This document shows, one piece after another, positions 48,040 through 58,855 of a stretch of 64,000 nt of DNA. This DNA is from Theropithecus gelada (lineage: Eukaryota; Chordata; Mammalia; Primates; Cercopithecidae): contig NC_037669.1 in NCBI RefSeq assembly GCF_003255815.1, forward strand, positions 121,860,456 through 121,924,455, read 5' to 3'. Made by a program: the position numbers and the translations under genes. The notes beneath the pieces were generated by a model, which saw only the letters and a program-made list of their open reading frames with translations, did not search any database and was not told the DNA's origin. The stretch's first letter is position 1; each line of letters begins with the position of its first letter.

Positions 48040-50499
48040 AAAACCATGCTTTTGGCTCAGAATCAAAGAGTATTAATCTCCATAACAGAGGTGTTTTAGA
48101 ATGACCCAAAAGAGTTGTTAAAGAATGGTCTCTCGAGTGTTTAATTTTAAGAATTGGAGAAACCTTAGTAAGATCCCCCCTCCCTAACGCAAATTAAAAT
48201 GTTATAAAGACACCCAGATAATAGTTAGGGGTGCCCACCTTTTGATGTTGTAATATTTTAAAGTGATTGGTTGATTTTAAACTATGTACCTATCAATACT
48301 TCCCTTAAAATGCTTCAAACACCTTGCTCTAGCCAGTCTAACCTACCCATTAACCCCCAAAGTGTTATGTGCTTATTCTCACCAGAATATTTGTTCATAC
48401 CACTCTTTAAAACCATTCAATAAATGTAAGATATGAACAATAATGAAAAGAGTAGAATTATTTGGAATATAATTTAATTTTACACTATGATTTAGATGAG
48501 TTTAACAAATTTCTAAAGCCCCTTCAACATGGATTGTGCTAAAATCTTGGAACCACACATGTCTTCTACAGACTCAAAAGATTATCAAAGTTTGATTTCT
48601 GTTATTTTGGTGCCATAGGAGAAATGAGAAATAACCACATAGTATAGCTTTGCTTAAACTTTACTTTTAGGAAGAATATTGCACAAAATGAGAGAACATA
48701 TAAGGAAACTAACTCATGATGGTTTGGGAAAAAATGAAAGTAAAAGGGTAACAGAAAATACTGTAAGTATAGAGTCACACCTGTAGTTTTAAGGTCTTTT
48801 GTGTGGAATAAGGTTCAGACATCTTTAAGGATGGCATTAGAGGAAAGGAAGAAAATTTTTAAAAGGGGAAAAGCTTTTCAAAACAAATGAGGATATAGAA
48901 AGATCATAAACTAGCTTTAAATTCTAAAATACTTGATGCTTAAACTTTTTTTTTCCAAATTGTTAGCAATAAGGTCAGTGTACCAAAAAGAGAATTGCCA
49001 GGTATGTCCTCCTGTAAAGCCAATCAAAGCATCATCATTCAAAGTGCCAGGGGTTTAAAAAAATTTTAGTATCATCATATTTCAGACTGATTAGTAATGC
49101 CAAGAGGAGTGAGTAGAAGACTTCAGAGTAAATTATGAAGCATTTCGGAAACACTCAACAATTAGAACAAAAACTATGAAACAGTGATCATGACCTTAGA
49201 TAAATAGGGGATAAAATTATGAACATGAGTAAAATGCAATACATAGTAATTTTGTAAATATGTACACGCATGCATAACTAGAAGGACCTAAAGGATGCCA
49301 AGATAAAGATAGGGTTATCCATACAGCCATAGATAAATTACCTTAATCTTTATTTACCTTAAGTTTTTAATACACAGGAGTCTCCTTCTTATATAATCAT
49401 GGTCTTGTTCTGCTAATTAGATTATTGGAACTGAGAGGTCTATAGATTCATTGAACTGAACATGAATTTTAGAGAGCTTTTGTTCCAGGCGCCTGTCTTA
49501 AGGCAGACAAACATCTGAACCAAGAATGACAAACAGGTATGACTTTAGAGACCAGTTTCAATCCATTTGTAGTGGACTGCCCAGAGCAATGCTTTGAGGT
49601 AGATTCTGAGGAAGGAGACCTGTGCCTCATTTATAATATCTGCCAAGATGCCATTCAGGAAGCTTCTCTGGTCTAAATTGTTCAGGCCCAGGAATATCCC
49701 AGACACATATTGGGACAGAAGCTGGCTTGAGTGCCATGCATTTGTCCTTGTTAGTCTAAACTATTTAGTGTTAAGGAAGGTAGAATACAGACATTCAATC
49801 AATAGGTACTCTGGAGTATAATTACAAAGTACAGGTGTATTTAACCTGGATTTTCTTTCACCAAAATTATCTCTGACATATTAGAGGATTTTAAAAAATT
49901 GGTTTCTATATCCTGAGGAAATCTAAAAGCTTTCAAGCTATAAGCTCCTTGCCCTTCATTTCTTTAAGACTTTGGAGATCTGCAAAAAGGTGTGAAAGGG
50001 CAGAGAGCAAGAGTCATGTTCTGTAAATGAATGGCGTCCATGTTAATGGCTATTCTTACACCATGCTCTTGTCATTTAGATGGCTACAATAGCCTAAGGC
50101 CTCTGCCTACTCTATTATTTTTTTCCCCAAGTAACTCTACCCCCATGTTCATTTGAGCCATGTAACCATAATGGAAATTATAGTCAGTTATCCTAATTGC
50201 AAACTATTTGTACCTAATAGTCATGCAGCATAAAAAGAATTGTTTATATTAAAGATGTGTCCAATTCACTTCGTGGTATGTTTTATGCTATCACAATAAA
50301 CTCTGTTGATTCCAGTCCTTTTTCCATAGAGGCTCAACTCTTTGGCATGGTCTCTTACCATAATTTAAAGCAATCAGAGGACATTAAAATCCTCCATTGA
50401 ATCCTCTGACCCTGAATGATTTTCCTCTCTTCCAAAGGCTTGTTCAGTCCTTCTGTGTCCTTTCTTTGCTCTTTGTTTTCCACTTTCGCCCTAATGCAT
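48040..50499. other. unassigned unique sequence
   Basis: About 2.4 kb with no confident repeat or gene. A C-rich patch is seen near 48176-48186. Confidence 0.5.
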
Positions 50500-50720
50500 T
50501 CATTCATAAATTCAGCAAATATTCACTGATAATTACCTGTAACCAGTTAGGTAATATGTGCCAGTCACTGCAATAGGTACTTTCTGTTTTTTCTCTTGGT
50601 TCTTCATAGCATTCAAAAGATTTCAAAATTACCATCCTCATGTTATGGTTGAAGGAATTGAGGATTAGAGATGTTGAGTAACTTGCTCCACATCACGCAG
50701 TTAGGAAACACTCAGTTTGG
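50500..50720 (-). mobile_element. MIR SINE, antisense, degraded
   Basis: ATATTCACTGATAATTACCT near 50519, ATGTGCCAGTCACTGCAATA near 50556 and GAGATGTTGAGTAACTTGCT near 50669, followed by CCACATCACGCAGTTAGGAA, fit the MIR complement. Confidence 0.65.
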
Positions 50721-50752
50721 GATGGGAGTTTAGCTATCTTCATTCCAGTGAT

Positions 50753-50787
50753 TCCCTCCCTCCCTCCCTCCCTTCCTTCCTTCCTTC
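50753..50787. repeat. (TCCC)n/(TTCC)n pyrimidine microsatellite
   Basis: TCCC units change to TTCC units. The tract has replaced or extended the poly-T side of the adjoining antisense Alu. Confidence 0.93.
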
Positions 50788-51077
50788 TTGTTTTTTGGAG
50801 ACAAAGTTTCACTCCTGTTGCCCAGGCTGGAGTGCAATGGCGTGATCTTGGCTCATTGCAACCTCTGCCTCCCAGGCTCAAGCGATTCTCCTGCATCAGC
50901 CTCCCAAATAGCTGAAATTACAGGTGTGCATAACCACACCCAGCTAATTTGTATTTTTAGTAGAGATGGGGTTCCACCACATTGGTCAGGCTGGTCTTGA
51001 ACTCCTGACCTCAAGTGATCTGCCCGTCCCAGCCTCCCAAAGTGCTGGAATTACAAGCATGAGCCACTGTGCCCTGC
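50788..51077 (-). mobile_element. Alu (AluS-type), antisense
   Basis: GTTGCCCAGGCTGGAGTGCA, TTAGTAGAGATGGGGTTCCA, CTCCTGACCTCAAGTGATCT and the end GAGCCACTGTGCCCTGC make a full dimer. TTCCAGTGATTCCC (50743-50756) and TTCAGTGATTCTC (51078-51090) are likely the target-site duplication. Its A-tail has turned into the tetranucleotide tract. Confidence 0.95.
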
Positions 51078-51090
51078 TTCAGTGATTCTC

Positions 51091-51489
51091 TTTCCCTTGC
51101 AAATCACTGCTTAATACTGTGATGTGTATAATAATAAGACATTATGTAAATTTTTATGGAACTTGCAAATTACAAACATATCTAATTCATTACCTAACTT
51201 TTTCATGTCCTATATCTATTCAATCATATGGTTCCATCCTGTTCCCCATCTCTACTGCCACTAATATGGTCCTGCCCTTGTCACCTCATACTTTGTACCA
51301 AAAGTCTCTTCATTAACATCCTAGACTCTTTGGCATTTTCCCTTACACATAATCTGCATGCAAAGTTTTCTTTCTGCTTAAAGACCTAATGTAGTACTTT
51401 AACTGGTTTATATGAAATCCCATGAGTAGATACAAAGGAAAATATGTAATTTATAGTTTATTGCACATATTATTTATTAGTTTATATTA
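51091..51489. other. unassigned sequence
   Basis: AT-rich sequence with no recognised feature. Confidence 0.5.
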
Positions 51490-51810
51490 CATCTATTCAT
51501 TCAACAAGTAATCTTTGTATGTGTAGTCATTGCTAGTCTCTGTCAGAGATATAAAGAAAAATCGAATTTGGTTTTTTGGGCCAGGACACTCTTGGGGAAA
51601 AGTGAGAATTTAAGGTCTGGCCAGCAAGAGCTATGATTCAAAGAAAATAATGATCTTGCAATCAGAGAGGTTCAAACTAAGAATTGATGAAAGGAAACAA
51701 CTGAATCAATCAGGAATCATCAAGGAAGAGGAAGTATTTGGGATAGACCTTGAAGAAATACATTTCAGGCTTGTGCAAATAGAGGAGGCCGAGAATGCAT
51801 TGTAAAGACG
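51490..51810 (-). mobile_element. possible LINE2-like antisense fragment
   Basis: CTATTCATTCAACAAGTAAT near 51492 and TGTCAGAGATATAAAGAAAA near 51541 resemble the antisense L2 3' end. GGGATAGACCTTGAAGAAAT near 51740 resembles its interior. Divergence is high, so the assignment is uncertain. Confidence 0.45.
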
Positions 51811-52134
51811 CAGCCAGTGTAACTGTATGGGGTGTTGGGGAATGCCATGCAGGCCAGCAGGACTGACATTCTGGGGGCACAGAGCATATTCTGCTCTGAC
51901 AGCTCTGTGCTCTGCTCTTGGATACTCTTGGTGGAGGTCAGTATTTCTCTTTGGTTTTATAACACTGTTCACCTAGTGAACTCTGCTTATTTAGTTTCTG
52001 GAGTTTCCTTAAAATAATTTGTTTTTCATTTTTCTTTTACCATACCTAAGGCCTTTTCTATACTCTGAAAAGTTTGATTCTATTTGACCTAGTAAAAGTT
52101 GTCACCAAATCTGCGTGCCAGTTGTCTTCCCAGT
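51811..52134. other. unassigned sequence
   Basis: No repeat is recognised. Overlapping frames on both strands are chance. Confidence 0.5.
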
Positions 52135-52228
52135 TGGATTAGAGTCTCTTCAAGGCCAGGAAAGCATTCTAATGTCACATAAAACAGAGCTGAGAGCTAA
52201 ACACATAGCAGGCACTCAATAACCTTGG
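52135..52228 (+). mobile_element. LINE2 (L2) extreme 3' end
   Basis: GAGTCTCTTCAAGGCCAGGA near 52142 and ACACATAGCAGGCACTCAAT near 52201 match the L2 terminus (cttgagggcaggga and cacatagtaggcgctcaata). Confidence 0.7.
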
Positions 52229-53149
52229 GATGCTTTATTAGGTCTTTGGTATGTATGAAACAGTACACAGAAAATGTAGGTGAAAAATGTTAAATGACTA
52301 TTCTAGATTAAGCTCAAATTGTTAGCTATGGAAAAGAGTAAGCATCAGTTTTAAAAAGGACACCACCAGATAATTCCTGGCACATTCTGCTTCTGTTAAA
52401 GATATTTGTTCAATCAAAAACACTCATGTTAGATCAATATTATGGTATGTATCTGGTTTTGAAGATCTGTCTTTGGAAAAAACTAGGAAAGGAAAAACCT
52501 AGTTACTTCAGTTTTAAAGCACCATTCTCAAGCTGGTGTTCATATCTCATTAACTAATTTGACTGGGTCATATGCTTTTTCACCAGAATTATTTTTACAA
52601 ATATAAAGAAGTCTATTTCACTTTCCCCATTGAAATTCAACTTTACCTATTCATGTAGAATTATCACCAGATTAAAATTCATAATCTAAAACTCCTGGGT
52701 AATTTAAACAAATTCTGTTATTAAAATCTGCCTATGGGATCACCATGGCAGAATTAAACTCAACCTGTTAAAATAATAACTTATAGGAGAACTATCAGAA
52801 AAGTTGAGAGCCACAAATATGTACACACAACATGAACATACACTGAATTGACATACAACTGGTAAGTTTCATAAGCTCTATTATGTAAGAATATTAAAGG
52901 AGGAAACTTGCATTACTTCCCTCACTTCTACTTCAACTTGGCTCTATGTGGGGATAGGGAGAGTTTGTTGAGTCAATGACACTAAAGCTGGATATCACAG
53001 ACTAAGCAGGATTTTCCCAGGGAGAGAGGGTCACATTAGGTGAAGTAAGTGAAAGTTTAGAGTGAAGGTTCAAAAGTCAACAGGATTCTATTGATTACAT
53101 TGCATAAACTGTGGACTAAGAGTGGTGGGGAAATAATGATGACTAGAAA
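52229..53149. other. unassigned sequence
   Basis: No gene or repeat is recognised. Confidence 0.5.
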
Positions 53150-53560
53150 GTGTCCCCCCATCATAATCTAGGAGAAAGTAACCATTGAAATAATTCCATT
53201 ATGAAACGTATAAATGGAATGAGACCAATATAGGAAGGTTTTCCAGATAGAATGGGATTTGACCTAGACCTTGAAAGGGGAGTAAGAATCTGGGAGGTGG
53301 ATTGAGGAGGAAAGGGCCTTTCTGGTGAAGAAGGAGTGTGAGCGTGCATATGCCACCATACAGGAAAGTGGTGTTCTGGTTGCAAAATCGGGAAGCAGGG
53401 GTTTAATGACAATGGAAGCTGGAATGGGAGTTTGGAGTTGAATGACAGAGTTCTTTGAATTATGGATCAAGCACTTTGAACACTGAGTTAAGGAGAGAGT
53501 GTCATAATTTGGTTTCTGTCTTGAGTTTAGCATATAAGCCAAGTTAAGAAATTCTGGGGA
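53150..53560 (-). mobile_element. possible LINE2-like antisense fragment
   Basis: GGAAGGTTTTCCAGATAGAA near 53233 and GATTTGACCTAGACCTTGAA near 53256 resemble the antisense L2 block that reads gaggtgacatttgagctgagccttgaa. The longest minus-strand frame of the window (53264-53800, 178 codons) partly covers this and is best read as a chance frame through old repeat DNA; its peptide matches no family I know. Confidence 0.5.
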
Positions 53561-54105
53561 ATTGTCATAAAGGTTAATTGTCACTGTAGGAAGGACACAG
53601 GAAAAGATTGCGTTTAATGTCAGGAGAAGTGGCTGAAGATGAAGCTTGGGAAGATCTTTCATACTAAGAAAGAGAAAAAATACAGAAACCAATAAACAAT
53701 AAGAAAGAGACCGCAGAGAGTCAGAGAGGAATGTTCTTGTACACCAAGTCTTAAAAAGAAACAAAACAAAACAAAAAACACACACATTCAGACACATCAC
53801 CAGGGAACTTGTGGCACTTTGGCCTGTTGGATCTTATCAAAGATCTAGCATATGTGCTATGCAACTCTCTGAAGCAGGAGGCAATGCAGGACCCATCCTA
53901 TAGGATATAAGACCCACAACCCTAATCTTTTGCTCTCTCACCATCTTCTCGAACCCAAAGTTCACTTAGTCTACAAGTCTACAGAATCACTCTCTAAAAA
54001 CTCCTTATATGTCATTTTGTAACTTAAACCAAAAGGGATAATTCTGTACTACAGTTTTTAGAGTCTTTCCTAATAGCATCTACTTATCAATATGAGGAAA
54101 ATCTG
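53561..54105. other. unassigned sequence
   Basis: A-rich tract near 53757-53780 (AACAAAACAAAAC). No gene is recognised. Confidence 0.5.
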
Positions 54106-54424
54106 TTTTTTTTTGTTTGTTTGTTTTTTTTTTTTTTTTTAGACAGGGTCTTGCTCTGTTGCCCAGGCTAGAGTGCAGTGGCACAGTCATAGCTCACTGC
54201 AGCCCTCAACTCCTGGGCTTAAGCCCTCAACTCTTGTGTTAGCTTCCCAAGTAGCTAGAACTACAGGTGCCTGCCACCATGCCTGGCTAAAATTTTATTT
54301 TTTGTAAATATGTAGTCTTGCTGTGTTGCCCAGGCTGATCTTGAACTCCTGGGTTTAAGGGATCCTCCTACTTTGTTCTCCCCATCTGCTGGGATTACAG
54401 GCATCAGCCACCACACCCAACCCC
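54106..54424 (-). mobile_element. Alu (AluJ-type), antisense
   Basis: GACAGGGTCTTGCTCTGTTG, ACAGTCATAGCTCACTGCAG and CAACTCCTGGGCTTAAG are AluJ-like. The right part has TGTTGCCCAGGCTGATCTTG and TGCTGGGATTACAGGC. A short duplication CCCTCAACTCCTG/CCCTCAACTCTTG lies at about 54202-54237. GAAAATCT flanks at 54097-54104 and 54425-54432 are a plausible remnant target-site duplication. Confidence 0.94.
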
Positions 54425-54649
54425 GAAAATCTATTCTTTAGGGTACTTTATTATTAATCAAATAATTAATTTAGAACATCATTCTGTAAAGTTTTTTCCA
54501 AACGTTTACCCATTTATTGGCCTAAAATAGTTCACATTGCTTTATGTTTTTTCAGTAACTGTGGGATTCTAATAACATCATTATCACTTTGATTCCTGAT
54601 ATTGGTTATTAAAGCGCTCTCTCTCTCTCTCTCTCAGTGTTGCCATATT
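54425..54649. other. short unassigned stretch with (CT)n
   Basis: AT-rich sequence. A (CT)n run lies at 54617-54635. Confidence 0.6.
54617..54635. repeat. (CT)n microsatellite
   Basis: About nine CT units. Confidence 0.9.
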
Positions 54650-55286
54650 GCTCTTAATTCTATAGTAAAAATAATTAATATTTGCTTTTGTTTAATTTTT
54701 CTATTATAGGATTGTTTTTATTTTATGAATTCCTACTGCCATAATATAATTTATTTTCTTTTACTTTCTTTGGGTTTCTGGTTCTTCTTTTCTAATGTTT
54801 TGAGATTGAAAAATACCTTTTTAACCTTTCTTCTTTTCTAATATATGAAATTAAGCATATATATTTTCTAAGCATGGACTTAGCTTCTGTGTTTTAAAGT
54901 TTTGATATTTATATTTTAGAATCATTACGTTAATTTTCTTTCCAATTTCCACTGTGATTTATTCTTTGATGTATAGGTTACAGAAAAGTATATCATTAAT
55001 TCTCAAATATTTGGGAACATAAAACCATTTTTTATTATTGATTTGTAGTTTTATGCTACTGTGACCAACGAACATATTTTGAATGGTTTCATTTTTCTAA
55101 TTTAGTTAATATTTGCTTTGTGACACAGCATATGCTCAATTTTGATCAATGTCTCAAGGGCATTTGTGAAGAATATGTCTTCTGTAGGTGTTGGGTATGA
55201 TGTTTTACACAAGCCATTTAGGTCAAATTTGTTCATCATGTTATCAATTCGTCTATACCCTTATTGATTTTTTTGTGTGTATTTGC

Positions 55287-55576
55287 TTTTTTTTGAGATT
55301 GAGTATTGTTCTGTCGTGCAGGCTATAGTGCAATGATGCAACCTCAGCTCACTGCAACCTCTGCCTCCCGGGTTCAAATGATTCTCCTGCCTCATTTTCT
55401 TGAGTAGCTGGGACTACAGGCATGTGCCACCATGCCTGGCTAATTTTTTTTTTTTTTTAAAGATGTGGTTTTGCCATGTTGCCCAGGCTGGTCTCAAACT
55501 CTAGAGCTTAAGAGATCCACTCATCCCAGCCTCCCAAATTGCTGGATTACAGGTGTGAGGCACTGTGCCCAGCCTC
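55287..55576 (-). mobile_element. Alu, antisense, with target-site duplication
   Basis: Full dimer: GCTCACTGCAACCTCTGCCT, GAGTAGCTGGGACTACAGGC and the end GTGAGGCACTGTGCCCAGCC. ATTTGCTTTT at 55281-55290 and 55578-55587 is a perfect 10-bp target-site duplication in the L1. Many substitutions make it an older AluS/J. Confidence 0.95.
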
Positions 55577-55974
55577 CATTTGCTTTTATCAGTTTTTGAT
55601 TGAAGAATATTAAAGCAATTGCAGATTTTTAATATTTTTTTCTAGTTCTGTCAGTTTCCTTTTTATTAGGTAGAAACATACTTAGAATTTGAACATTAAC
55701 AAATTTCTGTTTTAGTTCTGGTAATGATTCCCACCTTAAAGTCTACTTTGTCTGATATTATTATAGCTACACAAGGTTCCTTTAGTTTATGGTTTGCAAG
55801 ATATGTATTTATTTTCCTTCAACTTTTAGCTTTTTTATCTTTAAAATGTGCCTCTTATAAATAGCATATAATTTTTATTGTTGCTTTTTTTAAAATTCAG
55901 CTTGCTAATCTTTTTCATTTTTATAGCATATACTTCATTTTACTTTGATATATTTTCTTATATATTTAGTTTTT

Positions 55975-56278
55975 TTTAATTTTATTTTTATTTTTATTTT
56001 TTTTGAGACGGAGTCTCGCTCTGTCGCCCAGACTGGAGTGCAGTGGCCGGATCTCAGCTCACTGCAAGCTCCGCCTCCCGGGTTTACGCCATTCTCCTGC
56101 ATCAGCATCCCGAGTAGCTGGGACTACAGGCGCCCGCCACCTCGCCCGGCTAGTTTTTTGTATTTTTTAGTAGAGACAGTGTGTTAGCCAGGATGGTCTC
56201 GATCTCCTGACCTCGTGATTTGCCTGTCTCGGCCTCCCAGAGTGCTGGGATTACAGGCTTGAGTCACTGTGCCCAGCC
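55975..56278 (-). mobile_element. AluY (Old World monkey type), antisense, with target-site duplication
   Basis: GAGACGGAGTCTCGCTCTGT, GTGGCCGGATCTCAGCTCAC, CCGGGTTTACGCCATTCTCC and CGCCCGGCTAGTTTTTTG are the variants I associate with cercopithecid AluY. About ten bases around GGGTTTCACC are deleted (GAGACAGTGTGTTAGCC). The target-site duplication is ATATATTTAGTTTT at 55960-55973 and 56279-56292. The many intact CpGs indicate a young insertion. Confidence 0.95.
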
Positions 56279-57093
56279 ATATATTTAGTTTTAAATCTAC
56301 CATCTAACTATTGTTATATTTGTTACAACATTTCTTCATTCATTTTCCTTTCTCTTATCTTAATTTGTCTTCCATTAGCTTGTTAATTATTCATTTTTTA
56401 CTCTCTCAGTGGTTACTCTATATAATGAAAATTGTTCTTTTAAAAAATAATCTAATATCAGTTGGTATTGTTTCACCCTTCCCCCAAATGCAAGAAATAG
56501 AATACTTTAACTTTATTTATCACCTTCATGCCTTTTACATTTTCTTATTATTGTCATATATTTTAACTTTACATATGTTTTAAATTCAATAAGACATTAT
56601 CTTTCATGTTTTTATAAATCAATATTTCCTTAGATTTGCACTCATATTTACCCTTTCCATGGTTGATTATTCTTTTTCACATGTTCATGCTTTCTCTGGG
56701 ATAATTTTCTCTATCTGAGGAACTCCCTCTAGTATTGCCTTTAGTGTGGGTCTGTTGATGATACACTCTCTCAGGTTCTGCTTATAATAAAATGTTATTA
56801 TTTTGCATTTTTTTGAAGAATATTTTCCCAAGATCTAGAATTCTCAGTCGGCAGTTATATTTTTTTCCAGTACATTGAAAATATCATCCTGTTATCTTCT
56901 GATCTTCATCACTGCTGATCAGTCTTGTTGTTATTAATTTGTAGGAAATACGTCTATCTTGGTTTGAAGTTTTACTGTGATGAGCCTAAGTATGGTTTAA
57001 TTTATGTTTTGGAGTTCATAATACTTTTGACTCTACTTAATGACTTTCTCGTTAGGATTTAGAAAATTATCTCTCCTTTCTTTCTACGACATC

Positions 57094-57579
57094 TGTTAAA
57101 GAAAAAAATTATTCAATGATACTTGATAAAGCATGGTAAGGGAGACATTATTCAGGACAATTGGGATAGGTATGGGAACCACTGCAAGGGGGTCTTGCAA
57201 TAGGGGAGTGAGATTGAACTCGGCTCCAGATACAGCATGGGTCATTGGGAATTTTTAGCCAAGGAGCAGTGGAGGGATCAGTGGATAGAAATTTAATAAG
57301 AGGAAACATCAACAGTAAGGAATATTCTTAATAAACTTACCTAAGGGGATTCCTGCTAAAGACAGGTCAAGGGGATCAGACATCATATGGAGGATGGTGA
57401 AGGATGAAGAACCTGATCTGATATAAAGGATAATTAGATATGGAGGACGAGGGGTCTTGGCTAAACTTACTTAGCAGGGTTCTTTTGCTAAAACTGGATT
57501 TTATGAGGAAATGCACAGATGGGCCTAGGAGAAGATTCAGCAGCCTGACTAGTTTGACTAAGCAAAATTCTCTCTCACA
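57094..57579 (-). mobile_element. solo LTR of an endogenous retrovirus, antisense
   Basis: On the minus strand it starts TGTGAGAGAGAATTTTGC and ends CTTTAACA. Near its 3' end it carries GTCCTGAATAATGTCTCCC, a region with an altered poly(A) signal. The TG...CA limits, 486-bp length and place inside an L1 support a solo LTR. I recall a similar LTR family but cannot name it safely. No internal gag-pol-env part is present, so it has no coding capacity. Confidence 0.65.
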
Positions 57580-58065
57580 CTAATTATAACTTTAGTAGCT
57601 TTGTTTATTTACCCGCTCCCACAACCTAAATTTCCTTTATGTAGTTTTCTGGAGTTTTGTTTGTTTACTTTTATCCCTTTTTTCTCTCCATGATTCAGTC
57701 TGGATATAATTTTTTTGTGACCTGTATTCCAGGTCAATAGTCTCCTCAGCTGTGACTTGGTGAATGCTTACCTCATCTATTGTGTTCTTAATTTCAATCA
57801 TCACATTTTTTTATTTCTAAAATTTTTATTTTATTGTTTTGTGAGTCTCAGTTCTATGGTTCTGTGCTGAAGTCCTCTATTTTATCATCTAATTTCCTGA
57901 ATAAATAAATTATGGTTGTTTTAATGTCCATGTCTGATAACTACTATATCCACATTTCTTTGGGGTTTGCTTTTCTTGTCTGTTTCTTTCTTTTGGTTTC
58001 GGACCATGTGCTCTTTCAGACAGTTAAGGTAGAAACAGACTATTCTAAACCAGTCAGATGGGCTT
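57580..58065 (-). mobile_element. old L1 (L1M), antisense, segment 2
   Basis: After the LTR the L1 complement resumes. Landmarks are CCCTTTTTTCTCTCCATGAT near 57676, TCTATGGTTCTGTGCTGAAG near 57852 and ATTATGGTTGTTTTAATGTC near 57909, followed by CATGTCTGATAACTACTATA. The frame 57912-58160 is antisense to L1. Confidence 0.65.
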
Positions 58066-58394
58066 TAGTCTTTGTGAGGGCCAGTCTAATTACATTTTAC
58101 CCCATACTTAAAGTGTGGCCCTTTGGGGAAGCCCAATTGAAAACTTGGGGTCTTTTCTAGGGCTTCTTGTTGATGAGTCCTAAACTCCAGTTTTTGCTAC
58201 CCAGTCCTTCCAAAGATCTATTTAACTTCCTGCGTCTTCGCTTTTGCTTGTGAATCAGTAAACGGCGGAGGGAAAATGGTGCAGGACTTTGGGCTCATCT
58301 TTCTGCTTCTGTCTAACCCTGTGTCTTGGATATTTTGACCTTTGTAATCCTCACTGTCTTAATAGCTCCCCAATTCTTAAACACAAAAAAATTT

Positions 58395-58440
<46 letters not shown>

Positions 58441-58473
58441 CATCCATCCATCCAGCTACCTACCTATCTATCT
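58395..58473. repeat. (TCTA)n/(TCCA)n tetranucleotide microsatellite
   Basis: About twelve TCTA units pass into CATC/TCCA and then CTAC/CTAT units. The pure part is long enough to be highly length-polymorphic. Confidence 0.97.
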
Positions 58474-58734
58474 GGGTTGGGGGGAAGAGAGAGAGATGCA
58501 TTTGTGTGTATGTGTGTGTCTATGTGTTGCCCAGTTTTTGTTTACTTTTGGTGGGAGGGTTTCTCTGCAATATACTAGCCTACCACTGCCAGAAGATGAA
58601 AATGCCTGTTATAAACTCTTCAACATTCACCATTTGTTAAATAACTATTTTTTATCTAAGAACAGTTAGCAAGAAACCCCAAAATGCAATCCTGAACTGT
58701 AAATTGCGTTAATAAAATTTGTTACCATAAACAG

Positions 58735-58855
58735 AAATTAGGAAAGAAAATGAGGGAGAGAGGGAAGAGAGAAAAAATGATTTTGCCAGAGAAATTGGAG
58801 AAAGAAAAAGAGGAAGAGGAAGCAGAAAAAGAGGAGATACCGAGGAAAAGTTGAG
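58735..58855. repeat. GA-rich low-complexity tract
   Basis: Almost all A and G on the plus strand, with GAGAGAGGGAAGAGAG and GAAAAAGAGGAAGAGGAAG-like stretches. The overlapping minus frames 58709-59014 and 58722-58910 are Ser/Leu/Phe-rich artefacts of this composition. Confidence 0.85.

Larger units (their letters stand above)
54650..57093 (-). mobile_element. old L1 (L1M) 5'/ORF2 N-terminal side, antisense, segment 1
   Basis: In plus: TTGATGTATAGGTTACAGAA near 54967, TCTCAAATATTTGGGAACAT near 55001, AAGTCTACTTTGTCTGATAT near 55739, TTTAAATCTACCATCTAACT near 56290, AGTGTGGGTCTGTTGATGAT near 56742 and AGAATTCTCAGTCGGCAGTT near 56839. These are consecutive complement landmarks of a long old L1. 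Two Alus (55287-55576 and 55975-56278) split it, and an LTR at 57094-57579 ends this segment. The reading frame is destroyed. Confidence 0.8.

Noticed and set aside
53264..53800. Longest open frame (178 codons, minus strand)
   Set aside because: It lies partly in L2-like sequence. The peptide has no recognisable domain and is rich in Leu, Ser and Phe as expected from AT-rich, purine-biased DNA, and no promoter or splice context is visible.
58289..58669. 126-codon plus frame with Tyr-Leu-Ser-Ile repeats
   Set aside because: The repetitive part is a translation of the (TCTA)n microsatellite.
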